Below are positions 1 to 8,629 of a stretch of DNA of 64,000 nt, piece by piece. The first letter of the stretch is position 1; each line of letters starts with the position of its first letter. Position numbers and translations under genes: made by a program. The notes under the pieces were generated by a model that saw nothing but the letters and a program-made list of their open reading frames with translations, had not been told where the DNA came from and ran no database searches. The stretch covers positions 331,501 to 395,500 of the forward strand of contig UQFK01000001.1 of assembly GCA_900540345.1 (NCBI GenBank), in the 5' to 3' direction. The stretch is from an uncultured Eggerthella sp. Lineage in GTDB: Bacteria > Actinomycetota > Coriobacteriia > Coriobacteriales > Eggerthellaceae.

Positions 1-993
1 GCGATCACGAAGCTTCGTCCAAATATCAAGGACGGCTACAAGCGACAGCGCGTCGCTGAAGACCTGAGCGCAAAGCTCACCATAGCCGATCCACGGTGCC
101 GCATCGACGATGACACGGTCACCGCGATCGATGGTTTTAAGATCCCTATTCGCATCTTCACGCCTCTTGATGTTGATTTTTCGCTTCGCTCGGGCCTTCA
201 TGTTAGCGAAGAAGTAAAGGGGACGATCCTCTTCTTTCATGGAGGAGGCTGGGCAAATGGCGATGTCGATTTCTATACGGATACCTGCATGAAAACAGCG
301 ATCAAGCTCGAACGACGCGTTATATCGGTCGACTACCGCCGGTCTCCCGAGCACCCCTTCCCCGCCGCGCCGAGCGACTGCTACGAAGTTGCTCGCCAGC
401 TCTTCGCGGGAAAGATCGTGCCTGGCATCGATCCGCATAATATTGTGTTGTTTGGCGATTCTGCAGGAGGCAATCTGGCAGCCGTGGTTTCACTCATGGC
501 TCGCAACACGGGCGATTTTTCCCCGCGCGCGCAGATCCTGCTCTATCCGCTCACCTATAACGACCATTCCACAACCACAATATTCGATTCGGTCTGCGAG
601 AACGGTGAAGACTACATCCTCACACGCGAGGACATCGAGAGCTATATCGGCATGTATCTTTCTGATCCTTCGGATTATAACGATCCGTACTTCGCACCAT
701 TGCTTGAGCTCGATCTTTCCAACCAACCGCGCACCTTGGTCATCACTGCGGAATACTGCCCGCTGCGCGACGAAGGCGAAACGTATGCAGCGCGCCTTGA
801 GGCAGATGGCAACCAAGTTGAATGCGTGCGCATCCTCGATGCGGTCCATGGCTATTTTCTCTACCCATCCGTATTCAGCTTCGTGCGTGATACCTATCGC
901 ATCATCGAGAGCTTCTTGAACGATGAGGCCCTGCCAGATAATGAAGACAATGCGTGGCTTGCACTGTTGCCGGCCGAAGATGATCCCAGCTGA
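1..993 (+). CDS. alpha/beta-hydrolase of the HSL/esterase-lipase type, 5' end outside the window
   Basis: The reading frame is already open at base 1, so the N-terminus is missing and 330 residues are visible. Hallmarks of the hormone-sensitive-lipase family are present: an HGGGW oxyanion-hole motif (codons from base 238), the nucleophile elbow GDSAGG with Ser near visible residue 154, and a C-terminal DAVHGY that would hold the catalytic His. The usual acid motif DPLRDEG reads CPLRDEG, so the expected Asp is Cys. The protein is probably a cytoplasmic carboxylester hydrolase. The next gene starts within 4 bases of its stop, and a third gene follows with an ATGA overlap, so the three are probably co-transcribed and act on one acylated metabolite or lipid. 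The substrate cannot be inferred. Confidence 0.88.
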   Translation, partial: AITKLRPNIKDGYKRQRVAEDLSAKLTIADPRCRIDDDTVTAIDGFKIPIRIFTPLDVDFSLRSGLHVSEEVKGTILFFHGGGWANGDVDFYTDTCMKTAIKLERRVISVDYRRSPEHPFPAAPSDCYEVARQLFAGKIVPGIDPHNIVLFGDSAGGNLAAVVSLMARNTGDFSPRAQILLYPLTYNDHSTTTIFDSVCENGEDYILTREDIESYIGMYLSDPSDYNDPYFAPLLELDLSNQPRTLVITAEYCPLRDEGETYAARLEADGNQVECVRILDAVHGYFLYPSVFSFVRDTYRIIESFLNDEALPDNEDNAWLALLPAEDDPS

Positions 994-996
994 TAG

Positions 997-2427
997 GTGC
1001 TTTTAATGGCTCGCTCTGATTGGTATCGACTCGACAATGTTGGCAAATTCTATGCTTCGCAGGCTGGACGCCGAGGTCAAACGGTGTTTCGCTTTTCTGC
1101 GACGATGAACGAGCCTGTCAGCCCCAAAGCATTGCAGATCGCGCTCGATCGCACAGTCGAACAGTTCCCTGGCTTCAACGTCAAGCTTCGCAGCGGTATA
1201 TTCTGGCACTATCTTGAACCAGCAGGCGGAATACCAGAAGTCCGTGAAGAAGCACTGCCGATCTGCTCGAATCTGCATTCTGGTCTTGAGAGCGTGCTCT
1301 TTCGAGTGAGCTATTTCGGCGCTCGGATCAATCTCGAAGTATCCCATATGATCTCCGATGGTCGCGGCACATTGGAATTCTTCCGCACGCTCTTAGGCTT
1401 TTACGTGAAGAGGCGCTATGACGTCGAAGTTAACCTGCCTGATGACAGCGTTATACCAAGCCGCCGCACTGAGGATAGCTACACCGCCAATTTCGAGCGC
1501 GAGAAGGCAGGCGCAACCGAAAAGCAAAAGGTCTATCACCTAACTGGATGGAAGAACACCGCCGAACCGAACTTCTTCGAGTATCACCTTTCCGCAAACA
1601 CCGTTCATCGCGTTGCAAAAGAAATGGGTGTGAGCGTAACGTGCCTGATCATAGCAGCGGTCATCGTTGCGATCCGCAACATCATGCCCGTCTCCCAGCG
1701 CAACCGAGCGATCCGCATGGATATTCCTGTTGATCTGCGCGAGACATTTGGATCAGAAACACTCCGCAACTTCTTCGGTCTTGCATTCGTAAGCTATACC
1801 CCCGGCTCCCGTGACGAATCGCTCGCCGATATCGCTCACGAGGTCCAACAGCAGATCTCGAGTGCCACGCAACCCGAATCACTCAAACGTCGCATGAATC
1901 AAATGCTCAAGATTGAAAAGAACCCCCTTATCCGCGCTGCTCCGCTTTTCCTTAAGGACGGCGGACTCATGATTGGCAACTGGATGGCAGCTCAAGAAGT
2001 CACCACTACTGTCTCGAGCATTGGCCGCATCACACTTGATGCAGCGATCGAGCCGTATGTAGAGCAGATCAATGTGAGCACCTCTACCCGTGGCCTGAAT
2101 TTCCTGTTCTGCACCTTCAAAGATGTGCTCGCTATCTCTATCTCAAGCATTTTCATAACACATGATGTGGTCCGCGCTTTCGTGAAGGTCTTCACTGACC
2201 TGGGCATTCAGGGAACTATGAGCGTGAACAAGAGTGCTGAACAGGTCGATTCCGAATTGCGTCAAGCACGCTTCGAGCATCTATCCAAGAGCATAGCAAG
2301 TGCTCGAAAGGCAAAGACAGCGAGCACCCAAAAGACCCAGCTCGGAAGCGGTTCGCGAAAAGCGAACGCTGCCCGGTCTTCCTCTACGGACGAACTTGGC
2401 ATTCAGTATGAAGGGGAATCGCGATGA
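997..2427 (+). CDS. condensation-domain-like acyltransferase (alcohol acetyltransferase / PapA superfamily)
   Basis: This 476-residue protein carries HMISDG (His117 and Asp121), the HxxxDG active-site signature of chloramphenicol-acetyltransferase-like and NRPS-condensation-like acyltransferases. The N-terminal 'ALDRTVEQFPGFNVKLR' pattern and the later 'PVDLRETFG' segment also fit that superfamily. The likely role is transfer of an acyl group from a CoA or carrier thioester to an alcohol or amine. No membrane segment is evident; the last 70 residues are hydrophilic and Lys/Ser-rich and may be disordered. The start is a GTG directly after the upstream stop, with an in-frame ATG at 1006 as an alternative; neither has a strong Shine-Dalgarno, which suggests translational coupling to the hydrolase. 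The gene overlaps the next one by ATGA. Confidence 0.75.
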   Translation: MLLMARSDWYRLDNVGKFYASQAGRRGQTVFRFSATMNEPVSPKALQIALDRTVEQFPGFNVKLRSGIFWHYLEPAGGIPEVREEALPICSNLHSGLESVLFRVSYFGARINLEVSHMISDGRGTLEFFRTLLGFYVKRRYDVEVNLPDDSVIPSRRTEDSYTANFEREKAGATEKQKVYHLTGWKNTAEPNFFEYHLSANTVHRVAKEMGVSVTCLIIAAVIVAIRNIMPVSQRNRAIRMDIPVDLRETFGSETLRNFFGLAFVSYTPGSRDESLADIAHEVQQQISSATQPESLKRRMNQMLKIEKNPLIRAAPLFLKDGGLMIGNWMAAQEVTTTVSSIGRITLDAAIEPYVEQINVSTSTRGLNFLFCTFKDVLAISISSIFITHDVVRAFVKVFTDLGIQGTMSVNKSAEQVDSELRQARFEHLSKSIASARKAKTASTQKTQLGSGSRKANAARSSSTDELGIQYEGESR

Positions 2428-3080
2428 AGCGCTGCTCGATCTGCCAGCTCGATTTCACAGGCGACCTCGACCGTTGCCCTTTATGCAGCAACTCGCTCAC
2501 GGGCAGTGCTTCTCCTGCTGTCTTTCCTGAAAACGAACTTGCTCGTCCGAAGAAGATAGCGAAGCGTTGCCTGATCGGTCTTATGCTTGCGGGCTTACTG
2601 TTGGTCGTTCTGGCTGGATACGCAACAAGCTCCTCCCCGCTCGCGATCGGTGCCGGAGTTGCTGCAGTGCTGGTAAGCTATATATTCATCCGCAACGTTG
2701 TCGTGCACTCACCGAGCTTCTTACGCATGATCGAGCGTTACTTCCTTGTTCTGATCGCGCTTGCGTTGCTGTGCTTGCTCGCCACAGGCGATAGGGCTCT
2801 TGCGACCTACCTTGTGCCACTGGTTAGCTTCATCGCGCTCGCCACAAATGGTGTATTAGTGATTCTGTTTCGCAATACCTTCGTGCAAGGTTATGCGAAA
2901 TATCTCATCTACGAACTGGCGCTTGGCCTCGTGCCACTCGTGTTGATGGTGTTTGGATTCGTAACCTGGCCGCTTCCCGCTATTGCAACCACCCTCGCTG
3001 CGGTGCTCCTGCTCGTACTCATGCTCGCGCTCACTCGCAAGCAACTCGTCTCCGAATTGAGCAAACTCTTCCACGCCTGA
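2424..3080 (+). CDS. zinc-ribbon multi-pass membrane protein (DUF6320-like)
   Basis: The 218-residue product begins with a short treble-clef style zinc ribbon, CSIC at residues 4-7 and CPLC at about 18-21. About six hydrophobic helices follow, filling the rest of the protein up to a short basic cytoplasmic tail. The zinc ribbon plus six-TM layout and the neighbours resemble the DUF6320 family, though I assign that from memory. The ATG overlaps the stop of the acyltransferase, so expression is coupled. The protein may anchor or serve the two soluble enzymes at the membrane, which is inference only. No catalytic residues are recognisable. Confidence 0.72.
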   Translation: MKRCSICQLDFTGDLDRCPLCSNSLTGSASPAVFPENELARPKKIAKRCLIGLMLAGLLLVVLAGYATSSSPLAIGAGVAAVLVSYIFIRNVVVHSPSFLRMIERYFLVLIALALLCLLATGDRALATYLVPLVSFIALATNGVLVILFRNTFVQGYAKYLIYELALGLVPLVLMVFGFVTWPLPAIATTLAAVLLLVLMLALTRKQLVSELSKLFHA

Positions 3081-3629
3081 GCGATCTTCCGAGTCTCTTT
3101 GCTCGAACTCCGTATGCCGCTCGCATCTTTCGTGTCACTTTCTCTCTGCACTTGATCGCTCTGCGTTTGCGCTCTTTGTGCCTCTTACACTCTTTGCGCT
3201 TGACGCGCTCATTGTGCTTGACGCGCTCATCGCGCTTGAGCTCTTTGCGCTTCATGCGCAATTCAACTGTAGCACTTCGAAGCGGGCGTGTTATAAACGC
3301 AATTTTCTGCCACCTGTCAGCGTAAATACCGAATTCTGGAAATATTTTTCGTTTTTCTGCGGTAAAACCGCAATTTCTTGTACTTTTATCGCGAGAGCGC
3401 GAAGAAGCGCAACTTTTTTGCGTTTTTCTGCACTAAAACCGCAATTTTGTGACACTTTCGGCTTTTACAACGCTTTGCAACAAGAATGGGAAAGTCACAG
3501 CAAAGCGAAGAGTCGTAGAAAAAGCGAGAGAGCTGCAACATGGCAGCAAGACAACAAGACAACATGGCAGCGAGAGAGCTGAAACATGGCAGCAAGGCAG
3601 CGAGACAACAAAGCAACATGGCAGCGAAG
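3081..3629. repeat. gene-free stretch with several tandem and direct repeats
   Basis: No convincing gene lies here. Bases 3178-3260 hold an imperfect array built on 'cttgacgcgctcat'. Bases 3290-3460 are AT-rich, with a ~30-bp direct repeat starting at 3350 and again at 3421 (gtttttctgc, then taaaaccgcaattt); the first copy contains the hairpin tgcggt-aaa-accgca followed by T-rich sequence, which could terminate the upstream operon. Bases 3538-3626 hold four copies of acatggcagc (3538, 3562, 3584, 3617) with purine-rich spacers. This last array ends four bases before the stop codon of the minus-strand GH5 gene. Confidence 0.7.
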
Positions 3630-4745
3630 CTAATCCTCGAACGCTGGTGAATCAAGCTCGTCAACGAACCACTTCGCGGAATCGCTCAGGTCGTTGATCG
3701 TGAAGCCCGACACCTTATCGCAGCTCGGCAAGAAGAAGGCCGATGTCTCATTCTTGTTTGAGAGGTTCCAGCAGATGTAGCTCACGTCCAGATCATCCAT
3801 CAGTTCGACCCAAGCATCAGCCGACCGATAATCGATCGCACCATTGCCGCTCGAATCACAGATACCGAACTCGGTCACGAACACAGGTGTTCCTGCTTTA
3901 ACTGCCGTCTTGAGCTTGTTACGCAAATCCTGCTGATGCGTTGCTGCATAGAAGTGCAGCGCATACATAACGTTGTCGAACTCGAGCGGATCGGCCGTAG
4001 GCTTATCAACATCCTGCGACCAGGTGGGTGTGCCCACCACCACGACCGCATCTGGATCGTTCGCGCGAATGATCGGGATGATGGTGCTCGCATAACGCTG
4101 GATCTGCGCCCAAGTGGTTGATCCATTCGGTTCGTTGCAGATCTCGTAGATGACATTATTCTTGTCGGCAAACTCCGCAGACATCTTCTCAAAAAATGCT
4201 TTTGCATCCTCGATATGAACATTCGGATCAAGATCGGAAAGCACGTGCCAGTCGACCAAAGCATAGAGATCGGTCGCCTCGGCATAGTTGACGCCGTCGA
4301 TGACCAATTGCTCAAGCTGTGCCTTATCGCCACCTGTGCAATACCCGCCATACTCTGCCGTATAGAGCGCAAGACGTACTACGTTCACGCCCCAATCTTT
4401 ACGAAGCTGTGTGAAAAAATCCTGGTTGACGTACTGCCCGAACCAAGCCAACCCATGAGTGCTCACCCCGCGCAATTGCACGGGTGTTCCCGACTCTGAC
4501 GAAAGCTGGGCACCGATGACCTGCAATTTTCCTGAATTCGAGGGAAGCGCGATACCATCAGCATCACCGCCATGTCGCAGGGCTTGTACGCCTTGCGAAT
4601 CCCGAGCATCATCATCTGGTAAAGCGGCGCCTTTCGATCCAGCAGAACACGCGCTCAACGCGATCGCGCAGGCCACTGCGCATATTATGAGTGCGATCTT
4701 ACCAGCCACGCGATGTGCTGAACCAAAAGTTTGTTTAACACCCAT
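3630..4745 (-). CDS. GH5-family endoglucanase-like lipoprotein
   Basis: The protein has 371 residues. It starts with a basic n-region, a hydrophobic core and the lipobox LSAC (Cys33), so it should be exported and lipid-anchored on the outer face of the membrane. The mature part has the clan-A glycoside hydrolase family 5 pattern: 'RGVSTHG' near the N-terminus, 'YEICNEPNG' with the acid/base Glu at about 205, and 'FVTEFGIC' with the nucleophile Glu at about 292. The family hydrolyses beta-1,4-linked glucans or mannans; the true substrate is unknown. The ATG at 4745 is preferred because GAGG lies seven bases upstream; a TTG two codons earlier is possible. The gene stands alone and its stop abuts a tandem-repeat array. 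Confidence 0.88.
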   Translation of the reverse strand: MGVKQTFGSAHRVAGKIALIICAVACAIALSACSAGSKGAALPDDDARDSQGVQALRHGGDADGIALPSNSGKLQVIGAQLSSESGTPVQLRGVSTHGLAWFGQYVNQDFFTQLRKDWGVNVVRLALYTAEYGGYCTGGDKAQLEQLVIDGVNYAEATDLYALVDWHVLSDLDPNVHIEDAKAFFEKMSAEFADKNNVIYEICNEPNGSTTWAQIQRYASTIIPIIRANDPDAVVVVGTPTWSQDVDKPTADPLEFDNVMYALHFYAATHQQDLRNKLKTAVKAGTPVFVTEFGICDSSGNGAIDYRSADAWVELMDDLDVSYICWNLSNKNETSAFFLPSCDKVSGFTINDLSDSAKWFVDELDSPAFED

Positions 4746-4887
4746 TTTCAATCCTCTTTCAAGTCGTCAACGAATCCAATTACACCATATGACGCAACAA
4801 GATGAGAACTAGAGTGGGAATCAGAGAACGATTCGTAACGCTCGCGCAACACAGAGCGCTACGTAGGAACTGAAAGAAGGGTCGAAA

Positions 4888-5106
4888 ATGAACCGCCACT
4901 CACAACTCGAAGGAGAAGATATCAAGTACGACTCCATCGAACAAGAAACCCGCCATGTCAATGAGCAGGCATACAAAGACGCAAGTGTGAATAAGAATGT
5001 GGAAGGCCATCGCATAAGCCATGCTGAAAAGGGCGCTCGTGATGAAGAAAACATCGCTGATCATGAGATCGCAGAGACCGTAAACACTACCTTGCGAAAC
5101 GAATAG
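4888..5106 (+). CDS. small hydrophilic protein of unknown function
   Basis: This 72-residue, highly charged protein (rich in Glu, Lys, His, Asn) has no membrane segment or recognised motif. A gaaagaaggg sequence precedes the ATG at a usable distance. A second small gene with an excellent ribosome site starts 15 bases after its stop, so the two may be one transcript. The composition would suit a disordered or stress-type small protein, but nothing shows a function. It is accepted because of the ribosome site and the position, not because of homology. Confidence 0.5.
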   Translation: MNRHSQLEGEDIKYDSIEQETRHVNEQAYKDASVNKNVEGHRISHAEKGARDEENIADHEIAETVNTTLRNE

Positions 5107-5121
5107 CGGAAGGAATGGATC

Positions 5122-5427
5122 ATGAAGGATCAAGAATTACTCGATAAGATCATCGAGAAACAGAACAAGATCATTCCTGTGCTCGATGGCGACAGCGTCA
5201 CCACTCCCTCGAAGCTCTACAAAGTCGAAGAGGCTGCTAAGGAATGGGCGGCTATCATCGAGCATGAAGCAGGCCCCGATAAAGAAGCGCGTCGCTGGCC
5301 AGTGAAGCAATTCGCAAAGGAGCTGCATGAGAGCATCACGCTCTTCGATGCGAAAACGCGTGAAGACATCCAAGAGTACTGCGAGCTTGTGGGCAAGTTG
5401 CCCTACGACGCAGACGAAACGCTTTAA
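5122..5427 (+). CDS. small soluble protein of unknown function
   Basis: The 101-residue product is predicted to be mostly helical and acidic ('LLDKIIEKQNKIIPVLDGD', 'VEEAAKEWAAIIEHEAG'). It has no signal peptide, no Cys cluster and no recognisable catalytic motif. The start is well supported: cggaaggaatggatcATG places GGAAGGA at good spacing. It follows the 72-residue gene by 15 bases, and a good hairpin terminator lies about 110 bases after its stop, so the two small genes probably form a complete transcription unit separate from ackA. Confidence 0.72.
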   Translation: MKDQELLDKIIEKQNKIIPVLDGDSVTTPSKLYKVEEAAKEWAAIIEHEAGPDKEARRWPVKQFAKELHESITLFDAKTREDIQEYCELVGKLPYDADETL

Positions 5428-5534
5428 TGATAAGTCGCGCCCTCACCTAAAAGCAACCCTTCGGGAGACGAAACGAACACAGATCACAGGGTGCCCCAAG
5501 CTTATACGATCAACTCCTGTATCATTGAAAACAG

Positions 5535-5561
5535 GGCTCGCCATGAGCGAGCCGCTCTTTT
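5535..5561 (+). terminator. rho-independent terminator after the two small genes
   Basis: Arms ggctcgc (5535-5541) and gcgagcc (5547-5553) form a 7-bp stem with a 5-base loop, followed by gctctttt. It sits between the small-gene pair and ackA, so ackA probably has its own promoter between about 5565 and 5640. Confidence 0.7.
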
Positions 5562-5647
5562 CATGCAAGCTTTCGGTCGCGATCGCTTCTTCCCTCGATC
5601 GCCACCCTCTCTTCAGCAGGAAGAATCGAATAGTCAGGAGTTGCCCC

Positions 5648-6859
5648 ATGCGTGTGTTAGTGGTCAATGCAGGAAGCTCATCGCTCAAAAGCCAGCTTAT
5701 CGAAACTGATGGCAAGGTCACACTCATGAAATGCCTCGCTGAAAAGGTTGGCACCCCTGAGGCGTATATGAACGTCTCCTTTGCTCCCGAATTCCAGAAG
5801 ACCACCTACAACGTAGCTGATATGAGCGTGCAAGAATGTCTCGCTAAGCTGCTCGATGTGCTTGTTGATGACCCCGAGTCTCCCATCAGCGGACTCGAGC
5901 AGATCGATGCGATCGGCAATCGCATCGTAGCGGGTGGCGAGTACTTCACGAAATCGGTCATCATTGACGACACCGTGCGCGAGAAGCTTGAGATCTGCGA
6001 GGAATTGGCACCGCTGCATAATCCTCCTGCAGATGCGTGTATCGATCTTATGCGCGAAGCCATGCCCACCACGCCGCAGGTCGCCGTATTTGACACCGCA
6101 TTCCACGCAACCATGCCTCCAAAGGCCTACATGTATCCGCTTCCTCGCGAATACTACGAGAAATACCGCATCCGTCGCTACGGTGCGCATGGCACAAGCC
6201 ATCGCTATGCAGCCCAGCAGGCCGCAAACCTTCTTGGTCGTCCTTTGCGCGACCTCGGTCTTATCACCTGTCACCTTGGCAATGGCGGTTCTATCACCGC
6301 GGTAAACCACGGCAAATCCATCGATACCTCGATGGGCTTCACGCCACTCGAAGGCCTGATGATGGGCACACGATCAGGATCGATCGACCCAGCCATCGTC
6401 ACCTACTTGATGCGACGTGAACACCGTTCGTTCGACGAGATGGATGCGATCTTGAACAAAAAGAGCGGCATCTTGGGCGTTTCAGGGGTCTCAGCTGACA
6501 TGCGCGATGTGCTAGCAGCTGCAGCCGAAGGCAACGAACTTGCAGATCTTGCTATCGAGATGTACGTCTATCGCATCCAAAAGGCGATTGGCGGCTATTA
6601 CGCAGCAATGACACGCACTGATGCAGTCGTGATGACCGCAGGCATCGGCGAGAACTCAGCTGAGTTGCGTGAGCGCATCTTCAAGGGATTGGCGCACATG
6701 GGAATGATCCTCGATCACAATCGCAACGATGTCACCGGCCAGATCGGCGTGAACCGCATCATCTCGATCGATGACAGCCCTATTAAGATCTGCGTCGTGA
6801 CCACCGATGAAGAGATGCGTATCGCCCGCGAGACCGACAGTCTTGTCAGTCAGCTCTAG
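5648..6859 (+). CDS. ackA: acetate kinase
   Basis: The product has 403 residues, the normal length for the family. It catalyses acetyl phosphate + ADP to acetate + ATP, the substrate-level ATP step of acetate fermentation, in the cytoplasm. Visible ASKHA-fold signatures are 'VVNAGSSSLKSQ' at the N-terminus (Asn7), 'TCHLGNGGSITAV' in the middle and 'TSMGFTPLEGLMMGTRSG' after it. The ATG at 5648 is chosen because AGGAG lies seven bases upstream and because the glycine-rich start motif follows directly; the frame is open further upstream but that extension crosses the preceding terminator. Phosphotransacetylase is not adjacent, unlike in many anaerobes. Confidence 0.97.
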   Translation: MRVLVVNAGSSSLKSQLIETDGKVTLMKCLAEKVGTPEAYMNVSFAPEFQKTTYNVADMSVQECLAKLLDVLVDDPESPISGLEQIDAIGNRIVAGGEYFTKSVIIDDTVREKLEICEELAPLHNPPADACIDLMREAMPTTPQVAVFDTAFHATMPPKAYMYPLPREYYEKYRIRRYGAHGTSHRYAAQQAANLLGRPLRDLGLITCHLGNGGSITAVNHGKSIDTSMGFTPLEGLMMGTRSGSIDPAIVTYLMRREHRSFDEMDAILNKKSGILGVSGVSADMRDVLAAAAEGNELADLAIEMYVYRIQKAIGGYYAAMTRTDAVVMTAGIGENSAELRERIFKGLAHMGMILDHNRNDVTGQIGVNRIISIDDSPIKICVVTTDEEMRIARETDSLVSQL

Positions 6860-6886
6860 CAAACCTTGGGGCTGATTCTCGATCCC

Positions 6887-7579
6887 TTACAACTCACGTC
6901 TTTCATAGAGCCACGCTGAAAGGGCTGCGCTCGCAACATAGAGCAAAAGAGCGATAGCACACGCAAGTGCAATGAATAAACCGAGGGTCTCTCCATTGCT
7001 GAAGAAGAGCGTGGTGAGATGCTCATCAAGCGAATTGCTAAAGAACGCTGCGAATGTACTCAGCGCGATCACGAGAATGATCGGAACGATTCGCGAACCT
7101 CTCGTCATACCGAAACGCATGATGAGCGGCAGGGTAAATATCGCAGAAACCAATATGATGAGCTGCGTAAACACAGCAATACCAATGACTGTTGTTACCC
7201 CGAACTCAGAAAGCTTGAGCCCTGAAGGGACCGTTGCTTCAGGAAGTGCTTCTGCGATGAGCCCAAAGGCACATCCGAGCAAGATGCTTACGATGAGCGT
7301 TGCGATCATGATGATGAGCATGCTCGCATACCTGCCATAGGCAACCTGCTTCTTACTGATGGGCAAAGTCAGGCGAAAGCGCTCCCAGCCATTCTGCTCA
7401 TCATAGGCAGAGATGCTGAACAAATACATGAAAGGAACCATCGCCGCCATACACGCAACAGCTACTACGAGCGTCTCCGTGACAATGGCAATGAACAAAC
7501 TTACGAATACCGTCATACCGAAAAGCGCAGGAAGCGAATTCTTCGAGGTAACGAGGTCAGAGAAGATCATTGCTCTCAT
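6887..7579 (-). CDS. ABC-2 type transporter permease
   Basis: The 230-residue integral membrane protein has about six hydrophobic helices (N-terminal pair, two central, two C-terminal). A cytoplasmic 'YDEQNGWERFRLTLPISKKQVAYGRY' region (shown in part by its LPISKK motif) is typical of ABC-2 permeases. It should pair with the ATPase encoded just upstream, whose stop overlaps this start by four bases (ATGA). With the YtrA-type regulator further upstream, the unit resembles ytrA-ytrB-ytrC-like exporter loci that respond to cell-envelope stress. The transported substrate cannot be told from sequence. Confidence 0.85.
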   Translation of the reverse strand: MRAMIFSDLVTSKNSLPALFGMTVFVSLFIAIVTETLVVAVACMAAMVPFMYLFSISAYDEQNGWERFRLTLPISKKQVAYGRYASMLIIMIATLIVSILLGCAFGLIAEALPEATVPSGLKLSEFGVTTVIGIAVFTQLIILVSAIFTLPLIMRFGMTRGSRIVPIILVIALSTFAAFFSNSLDEHLTTLFFSNGETLGLFIALACAIALLLYVASAALSAWLYERREL

Positions 7580-8520
7580 AGCGTCTCTCCTTTTAAGGTC
7601 AAAGTCATATAGTCTTCGATCGTTGCACGCTCAAGATCGATATCAGGAAAAGCGCGCGCAAACGAAACGCGATCTGGAACAAGCAAGTCGAAGGCAAGTC
7701 CACGCGAGAGGAACTTCAGCGGCTGGTCACTTGGCGTGCTTGTCGGAAGATTGCTACGGGAAGCCTGCGTTACCGCGCCGCGATGCGCCTGTGCGTATTC
7801 ACTTGAAGCAATCGCTTCAAGCTCACGCGCCCGACAATGTGCGATCCCAGCCTCGTCGCAGATCGCCTCTTTTGCGAGGGCGAAGACCATCTTTCCGTCA
7901 TCGATACAAATGATCTCATCGGCGATCTTTTCAAGATCAGTCGTGATATGAGATGAGATCAAGATGCCATGCCCTTCTTCCTCCATGAAGGTCCGCAAGA
8001 TCTCAAGCACCTCTTCACGCGCGATCGGATCGAGCCCTGCGGTCACTTCGTCAAGAACGAGCAATGCAGGATGGTGAGCAAGCGCAAACGCAAGCGTAAG
8101 CTTCATGCCCATGCCGCGCGAAAGGTCTTTCACGGGCTTCTTCGCAGTAAGACCGAATTCAGCACAGAGCTGATCGAAGCGCGCATCATCCCAGTGCGTA
8201 TAGGCCGCTCGTCCCAGTATTTGCACATCACGCACCTTCATGAACACAGGGAAAGCGCACGTATCTAACACGACCCCGATATCCTGTTTGATCGAGGCGC
8301 TTTGCGCAGCATTTGCCTGCAAATCAATGCCCAATAAGCCGATCGATCCGCTATCAGGCGAGATCATTCCTAAGATCGACTTGAGCAAGGTCGTCTTGCC
8401 TGCCCCATTCGATCCGATAAGCCCAACCACACGATCGGGCGCAACCGTGATGTCAAAAGCATCGAGCGTGAAATCGTTATAGCGCTTGGTGATGCCTTGT
8501 GCATCGATCAGTGTTTGCAT
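7576..8520 (-). CDS. ABC transporter ATP-binding protein (ABC-2 exporter)
   Basis: The 314-residue ATPase shows Walker A GSNGAGKTT, signature LSRGMGMKL, Walker B LLVLDEVTAGLD and the switch SSHIT. The signature departs from LSGGQ in the way typical of ABC-2/BcrA-type exporters. A ~70-residue C-terminal extension follows the nucleotide-binding fold. The ATG at 8520 is chosen because agaagg lies eight bases upstream; an ATG two codons earlier (8526) has poorer spacing. The gene sits between the GntR/YtrA regulator and the permease in one apparent operon, so it probably powers regulated export of an envelope-active compound. Confidence 0.9.
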   Translation of the reverse strand: MQTLIDAQGITKRYNDFTLDAFDITVAPDRVVGLIGSNGAGKTTLLKSILGMISPDSGSIGLLGIDLQANAAQSASIKQDIGVVLDTCAFPVFMKVRDVQILGRAAYTHWDDARFDQLCAEFGLTAKKPVKDLSRGMGMKLTLAFALAHHPALLVLDEVTAGLDPIAREEVLEILRTFMEEEGHGILISSHITTDLEKIADEIICIDDGKMVFALAKEAICDEAGIAHCRARELEAIASSEYAQAHRGAVTQASRSNLPTSTPSDQPLKFLSRGLAFDLLVPDRVSFARAFPDIDLERATIEDYMTLTLKGETL

Positions 8521-8629
8521 AGTCATTGCCTTCTCAATCTTTTCTGCTTCGCATCGCACGATCAGGGAATAACCCATGAAGAGAGCCCGCAACTGGTGCC
8601 GCGCATGTGATGCCCACAGCCAGCTTGCG

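Noticed and set aside
5327..5647. N-terminal extension of acetate kinase in an open frame from 5327
   Set aside because: It crosses the preceding gene end and a terminator, and the conserved start VVNAGSSSLK follows the ATG at 5648 with a good ribosome site.
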